DNA of 55,058 bases from Mesorhizobium plurifarium (GTDB taxonomy: Bacteria; Pseudomonadota; Alphaproteobacteria; Rhizobiales; Rhizobiaceae), in the NCBI GenBank assembly GCA_000824785.1, contig CCNB01000042.1, positions 37,797-92,854 of the forward strand, in the 5' to 3' direction. Position 1 is the stretch's first letter. Every line of letters starts with the position of its first letter. This document shows, in pieces, positions 33,285 to 42,224 of the stretch. The position numbers were made by a program, and so were the translations under genes. The notes under the pieces are model-generated. The model saw only the letters and a program-made list of their open reading frames with translations. It ran no database searches and was not told the DNA's origin.

Positions 33285-33334
33285 GCAAATTCCAGGAAAA
33301 GTGCGTAGCGGTTTTCCGTCCGGAATTGCGTCAA
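33284..33334 (+). repeat. Palindromic intergenic repeat, family 1, copy 3
   Basis: Outer arms GCAAATTCC/GGAATTGC, inner GGAAAA/TTTTCC, loop GTGCGTAGCGG, bulge GTCC. The first base is the last base of the MHYT gene's TAA stop; the element fills the gap to the convergent TlpA gene. Confidence 0.9.
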
Positions 33335-33352
33335 TGCAAAAAGACTACACGG

Positions 33353-34036
33353 TCACGGCGCGAGCGCCGCTTCCACCAGCCGCTTGGCGTCCGGGCTCGA
33401 CCACTCGGCCGGGCCGTTCATATGCGCGATCAGGCAGCCATCGCCGTCGATCAGCATGGTCACGGGAAGTCCGAGCGCCAGGCCGCGCGTTTTCGCCTCG
33501 TTGAACAGGGCGATCGTCGGATCGCGGTAGAAGCCGAGCGTCTCGACGCCGATCTCCTTGAGGAACTTTTTCGGCTTGGTATCGTCGCCGGTGTCGACAT
33601 TGACCGCGATCACCTCGAAGGCGCTGCTGCCCTTCTCCTTCTGCAGCGCATCGAGCGCCGGCATCTCGGCGCGGCACGGCGCGCACCATGTCGCCCACAG
33701 ATTGAGCAGCACCGTCTTGCCGGCATGGTCGGCGATGGTCATCGGCTTGCCGTCGGGACCGTTGAAGGCCAGGCTCTTCAGCGATTGTGGCGGATCGGCC
33801 GGCTGCAGCGCCGCGACCTGGCCGACGGCCTTGGCGGCGATCTGCTTGGCGCGCCCGGCCTTGGCCGCGCAGGCGGCATCGTCCTTGCCGGAGGCCGCGG
33901 CGACCTTCTCGGGAGCGTTGTTGCCAGAACCGCTCTCGCTGACATATACCGCCACCGCGCCGGCCAGCACGCCCGCCACCAAGGCGGCGAGGATGAGGCG
34001 CGCAGCCGGAAAAAAGAATCTCTTGCCGTCTGCCAT
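33353..34036 (-). CDS. tlpA: TlpA-type thiol:disulfide oxidoreductase
   Basis: 227 aa. Anchored by one N-terminal helix (RLILAALVAGVLAGAVAVYV), then a thioredoxin domain with the redox motif WATWCAPCRAEMP and the cis-proline loop GLALGLPVTMLID. It reduces periplasmic thiols, for example during cytochrome oxidase assembly. ATG 34036 has a GGAGCAG site upstream. It is divergent from argH across 32 nt, so the two promoters must overlap. Confidence 0.92.
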   Translation of the reverse strand: MADGKRFFFPAARLILAALVAGVLAGAVAVYVSESGSGNNAPEKVAAASGKDDAACAAKAGRAKQIAAKAVGQVAALQPADPPQSLKSLAFNGPDGKPMTIADHAGKTVLLNLWATWCAPCRAEMPALDALQKEKGSSAFEVIAVNVDTGDDTKPKKFLKEIGVETLGFYRDPTIALFNEAKTRGLALGLPVTMLIDGDGCLIAHMNGPAEWSSPDAKRLVEAALAP

Positions 34037-34068
34037 TTCAAAACTGCTCCGGAGCACGGGTTATAGCG

Positions 34069-35469
34069 ATGAGCGACAAGAAGGCCAGCAACCAGATGTG
34101 GGGCGGACGTTTTGCCTCGGGTCCGGCCGCGATCATGGAAGCGATCAACGCGTCGATCGGCTTCGACCGCAAGCTCTATGCGCAGGACATAAGCGGATCG
34201 ATCGCCCATAGCGAGATGTTGGCCGAAACGGGCATTATTTCGGCGGCCGATCAAGAAAAAATCGCTCACGGGCTGAACACGATCCTGAAAGAGATCGAGG
34301 CCGGCACGTTCGAATTCTCGACCAGGCTCGAAGACATCCACATGAATGTGGAAGCCCGCCTTGCCGACCTGATCGGTCCGGCGGCCGGCCGCCTGCACAC
34401 CGCGCGCTCGCGCAACGACCAGGTGGCGGTCGACCTCAGGCTCTGGGTCAAGCAGGAGTGCCAGCGTGTCGCCGAAGCGCTGAAGGACCTGATCGCCGCC
34501 TTCCTCGAACGCGCCGAGGAGCACGCGGCGACCGTCATGCCCGGCTTCACCCATATGCAGGCGGCGCAGCCGGTGACCTTCGGCCACCACTGCATGGCTT
34601 ATGTCGAGATGTTCGGCCGCGACCTCTCGCGCGTCCGCGACGCCATCGAACGCATGGATGAAAGCCCGCTGGGCGCGGCGGCCCTTGCCGGCACCAGCTT
34701 TTCCATCGACCGCCATATGACGGCGAAGGCGCTGGGTTTCCGCGAGCCGACGCGCAATTCGCTGGACAGCGTCTCGGACCGCGATTTCGCGCTCGAGTTC
34801 CTGAGCCTCGCCGCGATCTGCGCGACGCATCTCTCCAGGCTCGCGGAGGAGATCATCATCTGGTCGACGCCGCAATTCGGCTTTATCCGGCTCTCGGATT
34901 CCTTCTCCACCGGCTCCTCGATCATGCCGCAGAAGAAGAACCCGGACGCCGCCGAGCTGGTGCGCGGCAAGACCGGCCGCGTCAACGGCCATCTCGTCGG
35001 CCTTTTGACGGTGATGAAGGGCATGCCGCTGACCTATGGCAAGGACATGCAGGAGGACAAGGAAGCGGTCTTCGACGCCGCCGAGACGCTAGACCTGATG
35101 CTGGCGGCGACGACCGGCATGGTGCGCGACATGACCGTCAACGCCGCCGCCATGAAGAAGGCGGCCGGCGCCGGTCACGCCACCGCGACCGACCTTGCCG
35201 ACTGGCTGGTGCGCAATCTGGGCCTGCCCTTCCGCGAGGCCCACCATGTCACCGGCCGCGCCGTGGCGCTCGCCGAGGAGAAGAAGGTCGGGCTGGAGAA
35301 GCTCTCGCTGGGCGACCTGCGCTCCATCCACCCCGGCATCACCGACGGCATCTTCTCGGTGCTTGCCGTACAGAATTCGGTGAAGAGCCGGGTGAGCTTC
35401 GGCGGCACCGCGCCGTCGGAAGTGCGAAAGCAGATCCGCTACTGGAAGAAGCGGCTCGCCAAGGCTTAA
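34069..35469 (+). CDS. argH: Argininosuccinate lyase
   Basis: 466 aa. Splits argininosuccinate into arginine and fumarate, the last step of arginine synthesis. The superfamily signature GSSIMPQKKNPDAAELVRG carries the catalytic serine (about S283). Earlier motifs are LEDIHMNVEARL, TARSRNDQVAVDLRLW and GFTHMQAAQPVTFGHH. The stop codon TAA overlaps the first base of a tandem repeat pair. Confidence 0.97.
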   Translation: MSDKKASNQMWGGRFASGPAAIMEAINASIGFDRKLYAQDISGSIAHSEMLAETGIISAADQEKIAHGLNTILKEIEAGTFEFSTRLEDIHMNVEARLADLIGPAAGRLHTARSRNDQVAVDLRLWVKQECQRVAEALKDLIAAFLERAEEHAATVMPGFTHMQAAQPVTFGHHCMAYVEMFGRDLSRVRDAIERMDESPLGAAALAGTSFSIDRHMTAKALGFREPTRNSLDSVSDRDFALEFLSLAAICATHLSRLAEEIIIWSTPQFGFIRLSDSFSTGSSIMPQKKNPDAAELVRGKTGRVNGHLVGLLTVMKGMPLTYGKDMQEDKEAVFDAAETLDLMLAATTGMVRDMTVNAAAMKKAAGAGHATATDLADWLVRNLGLPFREAHHVTGRAVALAEEKKVGLEKLSLGDLRSIHPGITDGIFSVLAVQNSVKSRVSFGGTAPSEVRKQIRYWKKRLAKA

Positions 35470-35582
35470 TGCATGTCGCCCGGAAGTGTGCAGCAGTTCT
35501 GGGACAACGACATGCATCAAAACAAATGCATGTCGCCCAGAAGTGTGTAGCGGTTCTGGGACAACGACATGCATCAAAACAA
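35469..35582 (+). repeat. Tandem pair of family 2 repeats
   Basis: Two 57-bp units (35469-35525 and 35526-35582), with only three differences between them. Each has outer arm GCATGTCG/CGACATGC, inner arm near CCCAGAA/TTCTGGG, loop GTGTGYAGCRG and bulge ACAA. The first unit starts with the last A of the argH stop codon. Confidence 0.92.
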
Positions 35583-35655
35583 TTGCCGGGATGCAAAGCG
35601 CTGAAAACTCGGCTAAAAGCGGCAGCACAACAATCAGTTTCGAACGGATGGATCG

Positions 35656-35862
35656 ATGACCCGTAGCAGGATTTTGGTGACGCTGGCGTTGCTGGCGGCG
35701 GTTGTCACCGTCACGGCCTGCGGCAGGAAGACCGGCCTCGACACGCCATACGAGGCGGCGGTGCAGGCGCGCAAGGATGCGGAAAAAGCCAAGCAGCCGG
35801 TGCCGCCTGAGCCGGAAAAACCGGTCAAGGACAGGAAATTCATCCTCGATCCCCTGCTCTAG
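35656..35862 (+). CDS. Small LptM-like lipoprotein
   Basis: 68 codons, outer-membrane lipoprotein. A lipobox at VTVTAC22 follows the hydrophobic ILVTLALLAAVV; the lipidated cysteine is followed by GRKTGLDTPYEA. In E. coli the comparable LptM (YifL), which matures the LPS translocon, also sits near lysA/dapF; the family motif there is CG-KGPL, so this copy is diverged. The charged C-terminal tail is KPVPPEPEKPVKDRKFILDPLL-like. Placed between argH and lysA in rhizobia, which supports the call. Confidence 0.78.
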   Translation: MTRSRILVTLALLAAVVTVTACGRKTGLDTPYEAAVQARKDAEKAKQPVPPEPEKPVKDRKFILDPLL

Positions 35863-35916
35863 AGCCGATGAGATCGACCCGATCTCATACCGCTCCAACT
35901 TCCGGAACCGAACCTC

Positions 35917-37185
35917 GTGAACCATTTCGATTACCGCGACGGCGTGCTCCATGCCGAGGACGTCGCGATCCCTGATATCGCTGCCGCGGTCGGCACGCCC
36001 TTCTACTGTTATTCGACGGCGACGCTGACCCGGCATTTCCGCGTCTTCAGGGAGGCCTTCGCCGGCCTCGACGCGCTGGTCTGCTACGCCATGAAGGCGA
36101 ACTCCAACCAGGCCGTTCTGAGGACGCTGGCCAAGCAGGGCGCGGGCGCCGATGTGGTCTCGGAAGGCGAAATGCGCCGCGCCTTGGCCGCCGGCATACC
36201 GGCCGGCAAGATCCTGTTTTCCGGCGTCGGCAAGACCGCGCGCGAGATGGACTTCGCACTTTCGGCCGGCATCCTCTGCTTCAACGTCGAATCCGAGCCT
36301 GAGCTCGAGCTTTTGTCGGCGCGCGCCGTGGCGCTCGGCAAGGTGGCGCCCATCTCGCTGCGCATCAATCCGGATGTTGATGCCAGGACGCACAAGAAGA
36401 TCTCGACCGGCAAGGCCGAAAACAAGTTCGGCATCCCATGGCAGCGCGCCCGGCAGGTCTATGCCCGCGCGGCTGAATTGCCGGGCATCAAGGTGACCGG
36501 CATCGACACCCATATCGGCAGCCAGATCACCGAATTGCAGCCCTTCGACGACGCCTTCGCGCTGCTCGCCGAGTTGGTCGGCACGTTACGCGCCGACGGA
36601 CATGCGATCGAGCATGTCGATCTCGGCGGCGGCCTCGGCATTCCCTACCGTGTCGACAACAGCCCGCCGCCATTGCCCGATGCCTATGCCGAGATCGTTA
36701 GGAAGCACGTCACCAGGCTCGGTCTCAAGGTGATGTTCGAGCCCGGCCGCCTGATCGTCGGCAATGCCGGCATCCTGGTGTCTGAGGTGATCTATGTGAA
36801 GGAAGGCGACGCCAAGAACTTCCTTATCGTCGACGCCGCCATGAACGACCTGATCCGGCCGACGCTCTATGACGCCTTCCACGACATCCGGCCGGTGGTG
36901 CAGCCGCACGCCTCGACGGCGCGCATGAAGGCCGACGTCGTCGGCCCGGTCTGCGAGACGGGCGACTTCATCGGCCTCGATCGCGATCTGCCGAGATTGA
37001 AGGCGGGCGACCTGATCGCCGTTTCCACCGCCGGCGCCTATGGCGCGGTGCAGGCCGGCACCTACAACACCAGGCTTCTGGTGCCGGAGGTTCTGGTCGA
37101 CGGCGACCGCTTCCATGTCGTGCGGCCGCGCCAGACCTACGAGGACCTGATCGGACTGGATTCTATCCCCGACTGGCTGAAGTAA
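35917..37185 (+). CDS. lysA: Diaminopimelate decarboxylase
   Basis: 422 aa. Decarboxylates meso-diaminopimelate to lysine. The PLP lysine is K60 in CYAMKANSNQAVL; the phosphate-binding HVDLGGGLGIPY and the CESGDF-like motif VCETGDFIGLDRDLP are present. It uses a GTG start at 35917. Last biosynthetic step of lysine; follows the lipoprotein gene by 54 nt. Confidence 0.96.
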   Translation: MNHFDYRDGVLHAEDVAIPDIAAAVGTPFYCYSTATLTRHFRVFREAFAGLDALVCYAMKANSNQAVLRTLAKQGAGADVVSEGEMRRALAAGIPAGKILFSGVGKTAREMDFALSAGILCFNVESEPELELLSARAVALGKVAPISLRINPDVDARTHKKISTGKAENKFGIPWQRARQVYARAAELPGIKVTGIDTHIGSQITELQPFDDAFALLAELVGTLRADGHAIEHVDLGGGLGIPYRVDNSPPPLPDAYAEIVRKHVTRLGLKVMFEPGRLIVGNAGILVSEVIYVKEGDAKNFLIVDAAMNDLIRPTLYDAFHDIRPVVQPHASTARMKADVVGPVCETGDFIGLDRDLPRLKAGDLIAVSTAGAYGAVQAGTYNTRLLVPEVLVDGDRFHVVRPRQTYEDLIGLDSIPDWLK

Positions 37186-37217
37186 CCGACTGGCGACGAC
37201 GCTTTAAGGAGCAAGCC

Positions 37218-38159
37218 ATGCTGGAAAAAAAGACGATCACGCGCGAGCGCATCGCCACTGTCGAACCGCGCATCCGACCCTATGTCCGCCACACGCCGGT
37301 GATGCGCGTCGACATGGCGGATTTCGCCCGGCCTGCCTTTCCGGTCGACCTGAAGCTCGAATGCCTGCAGCATTCCGGCTCGTTCAAGGCGCGCGGCGCC
37401 TTCACCAACCTGCTCGAACGCCAGGTGCCCAAGGCCGGTGTAGTCGCCGCTTCCGGCGGCAATCATGGCGCGGCCGTCGCCTACGCCGCCATGAAGCTCG
37501 GGCACAAGGCCAGCATCTTCGTGCCCGAGGTCAGCCCACCGGCAAAGCTCGCGCGCATCCGCGGCTACGGCGCCGAGCTGATGGTCGGCGGCGCCCGCTA
37601 TGCCGAGGCGCTGGCCGCCAGCGAGGAATTTGCCGCCAGAACCGGTGCCCTGCAGGTGCACGCCTTCAACCAGGAGGAAACGCTGCTCGGCCAGGGCACG
37701 CTCGGCCTGGAGATCGAAGCCGATTTGCCCGAAATCGACACGCTGCTGGTCGCCGTCGGCGGCGGCGGTCTGATCGGCGGCATCGCCGCCTGGTTCTCGG
37801 GGCGTATCCGCATCATCGCCATCGAGCCCGAGGGCGCGCCGACGCTCTACCGCGCCTTGGAGGCCGGAGAGCCGGTCGATGCGCCGGCCGAAGGCATCGC
37901 CGCCGATTCGCTGGCGCCGAAGCGCGTCGGCGAAATGATGTTCCCGATCGCCGAGGCCTTCGTCGAACGTTCGATCCTGGTCAGCGACGACGACATCGTC
38001 GCGGCGCAGAGGGCGTTGTGGGACCGCGTGCGAATCATCGCCGAGCCGGGCGGCGCCGCCGCCTTCGCCGCCATGCTTTCCGGGCGCTATGTGCCCTCGG
38101 AAGGCGAGCGCGTGGCTGTCCTGGTTTGCGGTTCCAACACGAATCCGGCCAATTTCTGA
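37218..38159 (+). CDS. Threonine/serine dehydratase-like PLP enzyme
   Basis: 313 aa, fold-type II PLP enzyme. The PLP lysine is K57 in HSGSFKARGAF; the phosphate loop is SGGNHGAAVAYAA and the glycine-rich loop VGGGGLIGGIAAW. Shorter than biosynthetic IlvA and lacking its regulatory domain, it resembles catabolic threonine/serine dehydratases or racemases. An AAGGAG site lies 6 nt upstream. It follows lysA by 32 nt and is probably in the same transcript. Confidence 0.88.
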   Translation: MLEKKTITRERIATVEPRIRPYVRHTPVMRVDMADFARPAFPVDLKLECLQHSGSFKARGAFTNLLERQVPKAGVVAASGGNHGAAVAYAAMKLGHKASIFVPEVSPPAKLARIRGYGAELMVGGARYAEALAASEEFAARTGALQVHAFNQEETLLGQGTLGLEIEADLPEIDTLLVAVGGGGLIGGIAAWFSGRIRIIAIEPEGAPTLYRALEAGEPVDAPAEGIAADSLAPKRVGEMMFPIAEAFVERSILVSDDDIVAAQRALWDRVRIIAEPGGAAAFAAMLSGRYVPSEGERVAVLVCGSNTNPANF

Positions 38160-38273
38160 TCATAACCCGGCCAAACCGCTTCACGTTTTTGGAACCCGCC
38201 TCGCCTTTGCCGTGTTTGTTGGTATCCTTCTGCTGATGACGTCCGGGCTATCGTGCCCGGGCAGGAAGGGCCG

Positions 38274-40874
38274 ATGACCGAACGACCCAGTTCCAGCGGC
38301 GAACGCGGCTTGGCCGGGCGCCTGGCGCTCAGCCGGTTGGCGACGCGGGCCTCGATCCTCTTCGAGCGCGCCTGGCCGCTCGTGCTGCCGCTGTTGATCG
38401 TCGTCGGCCTGTTCCTCAGCTTTTCATGGTTCGGCCTGTTCCCGCGCCTGCCGGACGCGGCGCGCATCGGCCTTCTGATCCTGTTCGCGCTGGCGTCGGT
38501 CGCGGCGCTCTATCCGCTGCGCTTCTTCCGCTTGCCCTCGGCAGCCGAGATCGACCGCCGCATCGAGGCGGCGAACGAATTGCTGCACAGCCCGGTGCAG
38601 GTGCAGACCGACCGGCCGAGCGGCGCCGAAAGCATCTTCTCGCAGGCGCTGTGGCGCGAGCACCAGAAGCGCATGGCCGAGCGGCTTTCGAGCTTAGGTG
38701 CCGACCGGCCGCGCACCGGCGTGCCGGATTATGACCGCTGGGGCCTGCGCGCCGTGGCGGGGCTGCTGTTCGTCACCGCTTTGGCCTTCTCCTTCGGCCC
38801 CTTTGGCGGCAAGGTCGGCGACGCCTTTGTCGCCCGCGCCGTGCACGATGCCGTGCCGCCGCGCATCGACGCCTGGGTGACGCCGCCCGCCTATACCGGC
38901 AAGGCGCCGCTGTTCCTGACGGCCGATGCCAACCAGGCCGTCCAGACCTTTTCCGTTCCGCAAGGCAGCGACGTTTCGCTGCGCGTCACCGGCGGCTCGG
39001 GCGAGGAAACGCTGAACTATGCCGATCAAGGCGGCAATGACCGCGCCATCGAGCCCGCGGCGCCCCCAGCAGCCAAGGGGACTGCGCCCGCTGCCACAAG
39101 CCAGACGGCGCCAAACGTCAGCCAGTTCTCCGGCAAGCTGAACACCAACGGCACGCTGACGCTGAAATCCGGCGATAGCGATCTCGGCCGCTGGGCCTTT
39201 GCGGTCATCCCCGACAAGCCGCCGACGATCCGCTTCGTCGGCGAGCCGAAGCGCGCCGTCAACGGCGCCATGGAGCTCAACTACCAGATCGACGACGATT
39301 ACGGCGCGGCCTCCGCTAAGGCCGTTTTCGAACTGTCCGACCCGCCGGCCGCGAATGCGCATCCGCTTTATGGCGCGCCCGACATGCCGCTGACCCTGCC
39401 GCGGCGCGGCGGCAAGGCGAGCGCGGCCAAGACGACCAAGGACCTGACCGAGCATGTCTGGGCCGGCGGCAACATCAAGCTGACGCTGAGCGTCACCGAC
39501 GATGCCGGCCACACCGCGACCAGCGACACCAAGACGCTTGTCATGCCCGAGCGGCCCTTCGCCAACCCGCTGGCCCGCGCGGTGATCGAACAGCGCCGGT
39601 TGCTGGCGCTCGACACCAATGCCAAGCCGCGCGTCCTAGACCTGATGGACGCGATCACGCTGCGGCCCGAGGACACGTTCGACAACATGTCCAACTACCT
39701 CGCCATCATGAGCGCACGGAGCCGGCTGAAGCTCTCCGAGAGCGATGACCAGTTGCGCAACGTTGTCTCCTATCTCTGGGAGATCGCGCTCGGCATCGAG
39801 GAAGGCAATCTGTCGGCCGCCGAGCGCCGGTTGCGCCAGGCGCAGCAGGCGTTGCAGGACGCCATCAAGAACGGCGCCAGCGATCAGGAGATCGAAAAGG
39901 CGATGAAGGAACTGCGCGAGGCGATGAACCAGTTCCTGCAGGAATTCGCCCAGCGCGCGCAGCAGAACCCGAACGCGCCGCAGATGCAGCAGAACGGCCG
40001 CGAGCTGCGCCAGAGCGATATCGACCGCATGATGGATCAGATCGAGAATCTGGCCAAATCGGGCGATCGCGACAAGGCGCAGCAGCTTCTTTCCGAGCTG
40101 CAGGACATGATGAACAACCTGCAGGCCGGCCGCCAGCAGCCGGGCGGCGAGCAGGACAGCGAGCTGCGCCAGCAGATGGACAAGCTCGGCGATATCATGC
40201 GCCGCCAGCAGGAAATGATGAACGACACCTTCCGCCTCGACCAGATGCAGCGTGGCTCGCGCGACAATGGCGAACAACAATTCGGCGAGGATGGCGAGCA
40301 ACAGCAGCAGGGCCAGGACGAGCAACGGCCAGGTCCCGGCCAAGACCGCGATCCGCTGGGACGGCCGAAAATGTCGCCGAAGGACCTCGCCGATGCGCTG
40401 AAGCAGCTGCAGGAAGGCCAGGGCCAGCTGCAAAGCGAGCTTGATCAATTGAAGAAGGGCCTCGAAGGCATGGGCATGCAGCCCAATGAAGGCTTCGGCG
40501 AGGCCGGCAAGTCGATGGGCGACGCCGAACGATCGCTTGGCCAGGGCGATGGCGACCAGGCCGTCGGCCACCAGGGCCGCGCGCTGGAAGCGCTGCGCCG
40601 CGGCGCCAAGGACATGATGAAGCAGATGCAGGCCATGCAGGGCGACCAGGGCGGCGGCGAGCAGGGTGGCCGCGAGCAGAATGCCGACCGCGATCCGCTG
40701 GGACGGCCGCGCGCCACCAACGGCCCTGATGACGGCACCTCGGTCAAGGTCCCCGACGAGATCGACGTGCAGCGCGCCCGCCAGATCCTCGACGCGATCC
40801 GCAAGCGGCTCGGCAACGCACTTAGCCCCGACATCGAGCGCAGCTACCTCGAACGGTTGTTGGAACTGAAATAA
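38274..40874 (+). CDS. TIGR02302-type membrane protein (DUF4175)
   Basis: 866 aa. Two or three membrane helices near the N-terminus (LVLPLLIVVGLFLSFSWFGLF, IGLLILFALASVAALYPL and AVAGLLFVTALAF) are followed by a long periplasmic part. Residues about 510-800 are rich in glutamine, methionine and charged residues and likely form long coiled coils (REAMNQFLQEFAQRAQQ and similar). The C-terminus ends TSVKVPDEIDVQRARQILDAIRKRL, a family hallmark. The peptide DPLGRP occurs twice in the tail, encoded by an identical 24-nt sequence. ATG 38274 has AGGAAGG upstream. Function unknown; it is a conserved alphaproteobacterial envelope protein. Confidence 0.88.
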   Translation: MTERPSSSGERGLAGRLALSRLATRASILFERAWPLVLPLLIVVGLFLSFSWFGLFPRLPDAARIGLLILFALASVAALYPLRFFRLPSAAEIDRRIEAANELLHSPVQVQTDRPSGAESIFSQALWREHQKRMAERLSSLGADRPRTGVPDYDRWGLRAVAGLLFVTALAFSFGPFGGKVGDAFVARAVHDAVPPRIDAWVTPPAYTGKAPLFLTADANQAVQTFSVPQGSDVSLRVTGGSGEETLNYADQGGNDRAIEPAAPPAAKGTAPAATSQTAPNVSQFSGKLNTNGTLTLKSGDSDLGRWAFAVIPDKPPTIRFVGEPKRAVNGAMELNYQIDDDYGAASAKAVFELSDPPAANAHPLYGAPDMPLTLPRRGGKASAAKTTKDLTEHVWAGGNIKLTLSVTDDAGHTATSDTKTLVMPERPFANPLARAVIEQRRLLALDTNAKPRVLDLMDAITLRPEDTFDNMSNYLAIMSARSRLKLSESDDQLRNVVSYLWEIALGIEEGNLSAAERRLRQAQQALQDAIKNGASDQEIEKAMKELREAMNQFLQEFAQRAQQNPNAPQMQQNGRELRQSDIDRMMDQIENLAKSGDRDKAQQLLSELQDMMNNLQAGRQQPGGEQDSELRQQMDKLGDIMRRQQEMMNDTFRLDQMQRGSRDNGEQQFGEDGEQQQQGQDEQRPGPGQDRDPLGRPKMSPKDLADALKQLQEGQGQLQSELDQLKKGLEGMGMQPNEGFGEAGKSMGDAERSLGQGDGDQAVGHQGRALEALRRGAKDMMKQMQAMQGDQGGGEQGGREQNADRDPLGRPRATNGPDDGTSVKVPDEIDVQRARQILDAIRKRLGNALSPDIERSYLERLLELK

Positions 40875-40900
40875 GCCCACCTTCCGGATTGCCGTCGCCC

Positions 40901-41275
40901 ATGCCGAAGCTTGGAACCGTCACCCCGATCCTGCGCATGTTCGACGTCGCCAAGGCGCGCGAATTCTATCTCGACTTCCTCGGCTTCGAGGTCCGTTTCG
41001 AACATCGCTTCGACGACAATGCGCCGCTCTACATGGGCATCGCCCGCGACGGCTGCGAGTTGCATCTGAGCGAGCACCACGGCGACGGGTCGCCGGGCGT
41101 GCACATTCGCGTCGAAGTAGCCGACATCGCGGCGCTGCATCGCGAATTGACGGCGAAGAAATACCGCTACGCGCGACCGGGATTGGAAGAGACGCCTTGG
41201 CGGACACGGGAGGTCACGGTCGGCGACCCGTTCGGCAACCAGCTGACTTTCTACGAGGACATGCCGGACCGATAG
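40901..41275 (+). CDS. Glyoxalase/bleomycin-resistance (VOC) fold protein
   Basis: 124 aa, one vicinal-oxygen-chelate domain. The first beta-alpha-beta module is TPILRMFDVAKAREFYLDFLGFEVRFEHRF, and the second ends with VGDPFGNQLTFYED, a common pattern in glyoxalase-superfamily resistance proteins. The metal-ligand histidine and glutamate of true glyoxalases are not clearly placed, so a binding protein is as likely as an enzyme. ATG 40901 is preferred over an upstream TTG at 40889. Confidence 0.86.
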   Translation: MPKLGTVTPILRMFDVAKAREFYLDFLGFEVRFEHRFDDNAPLYMGIARDGCELHLSEHHGDGSPGVHIRVEVADIAALHRELTAKKYRYARPGLEETPWRTREVTVGDPFGNQLTFYEDMPDR

Positions 41276-41298
41276 ACGGGCAACCGGACCGATGCCTG

Positions 41299-41335
41299 AG
41301 CATTCCGCGTTTCCGTGAAACGGCGAAACGCTCTG
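41299..41335. terminator. Hairpin between convergent genes (GTTTC/GAAAC type)
   Basis: GCGTTTC/GAAACGG-GAAACGC style hairpin sharing GAAACGGCGAAACGC with the larger hairpin at 50394. It lies between the VOC gene and the convergent LysR gene and could terminate both. Confidence 0.6.
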
Positions 41336-41339
41336 GCTG

Positions 41340-42224
41340 CTATAGCCCGATCGTCGCGCCCATCTGCCTTGTCAGCATGAACGCCTCGCGGATCGCGTTC
41401 TCCATGCCGTCGATCGCATCGCCGGTCGCCTGCGGATTGCGGTGCAGCACGACGTTGGAGGAATCGATGTCGCCGAAGCCGTCGGCAGCCGTCAGCTCGC
41501 GGCAATCTTCCGGGATGTTGCTGCGCGAGATCGGCGCGATGGCAAGGCCGGAAGTGACCGCGAGCGTCAGGCCGCCATTGGTGTCGCTGGTGTAGGCCAC
41601 GCGGTAGTCGAGGCCGCGCTGCTGCAGCGACTTGATGGCGAAGTCGCGGCACCAGCCGTTGCGGCTGTAAAGCGCGATCGGCACCGGCCGTTCCTCATGC
41701 ATGTGGTGCAGCGTCGATGTAACCCAGACCGTCGGGTCGTGCATCAGCACCTCGCCGCCGGAAGAGCCCTCCCATTCGAACACCACGGCGAGGTCGAGCT
41801 CGCCGGCCGCGAGCGCCCGCACCTGCGAATCCGAGTGCGCGTAGCGCACCGTGACCTCGACGCGCGGATGCCGCTTGGCAAATTCGCCCAGCGCCCGCGA
41901 CAGGATCGAACGCCCATATTCGGCCGGGATGCCGATGCGCACCAGCCCGCCGAGCGGCGGCGCCACCAGCGAGGCCGCCGTTTCGTCGAGCAGCGAGACG
42001 ATCCGGCGCGCGTTGACGATGAGCTCGCCGCCACGGCGTGTCAGCGCCACGCCGCGCGAGCCGCGTTCGAACAGATCGTCGCCGACCATGTCCTCGAGCT
42101 TCTTCATCTGCATGGACACGGCCGATTGCGTGCGCCCGGCCTTCTCCGCCGCACGGGTGAAATTGCCGGTCTCGGCCACCGCCACGAAGGTGCGCAGGAG
42201 GTCGCTGTCGAGCACGGGCTTCAT
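41340..42224 (-). CDS. LysR-family transcriptional regulator
   Basis: 294 aa. An N-terminal winged helix-turn-helix (LLRTFVAVAETGNFTRAAEKAGRTQSAVSMQMKKLEDMVGDDLFERGSRGV) is followed by the substrate-binding domain (GLVRIGIPAEYGRSILSRALGEFAKRHPRVEV). ATG 42224 is chosen; the frame runs on to an upstream TTG. Divergent from a DMT transporter 211 nt away, the usual LysR/target layout, so it probably controls that exporter; the effector is unknown. Confidence 0.92.
   Translation of the reverse strand: MKPVLDSDLLRTFVAVAETGNFTRAAEKAGRTQSAVSMQMKKLEDMVGDDLFERGSRGVALTRRGGELIVNARRIVSLLDETAASLVAPPLGGLVRIGIPAEYGRSILSRALGEFAKRHPRVEVTVRYAHSDSQVRALAAGELDLAVVFEWEGSSGGEVLMHDPTVWVTSTLHHMHEERPVPIALYSRNGWCRDFAIKSLQQRGLDYRVAYTSDTNGGLTLAVTSGLAIAPISRSNIPEDCRELTAADGFGDIDSSNVVLHRNPQATGDAIDGMENAIREAFMLTRQMGATIGL

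Noticed and set aside
35469..35666. 65-codon frame with an internal peptide repeat (MHVA...ASKQ)
   Set aside because: The apparent peptide repeat comes from translating the tandem RIME-like units; no ribosome site precedes it.
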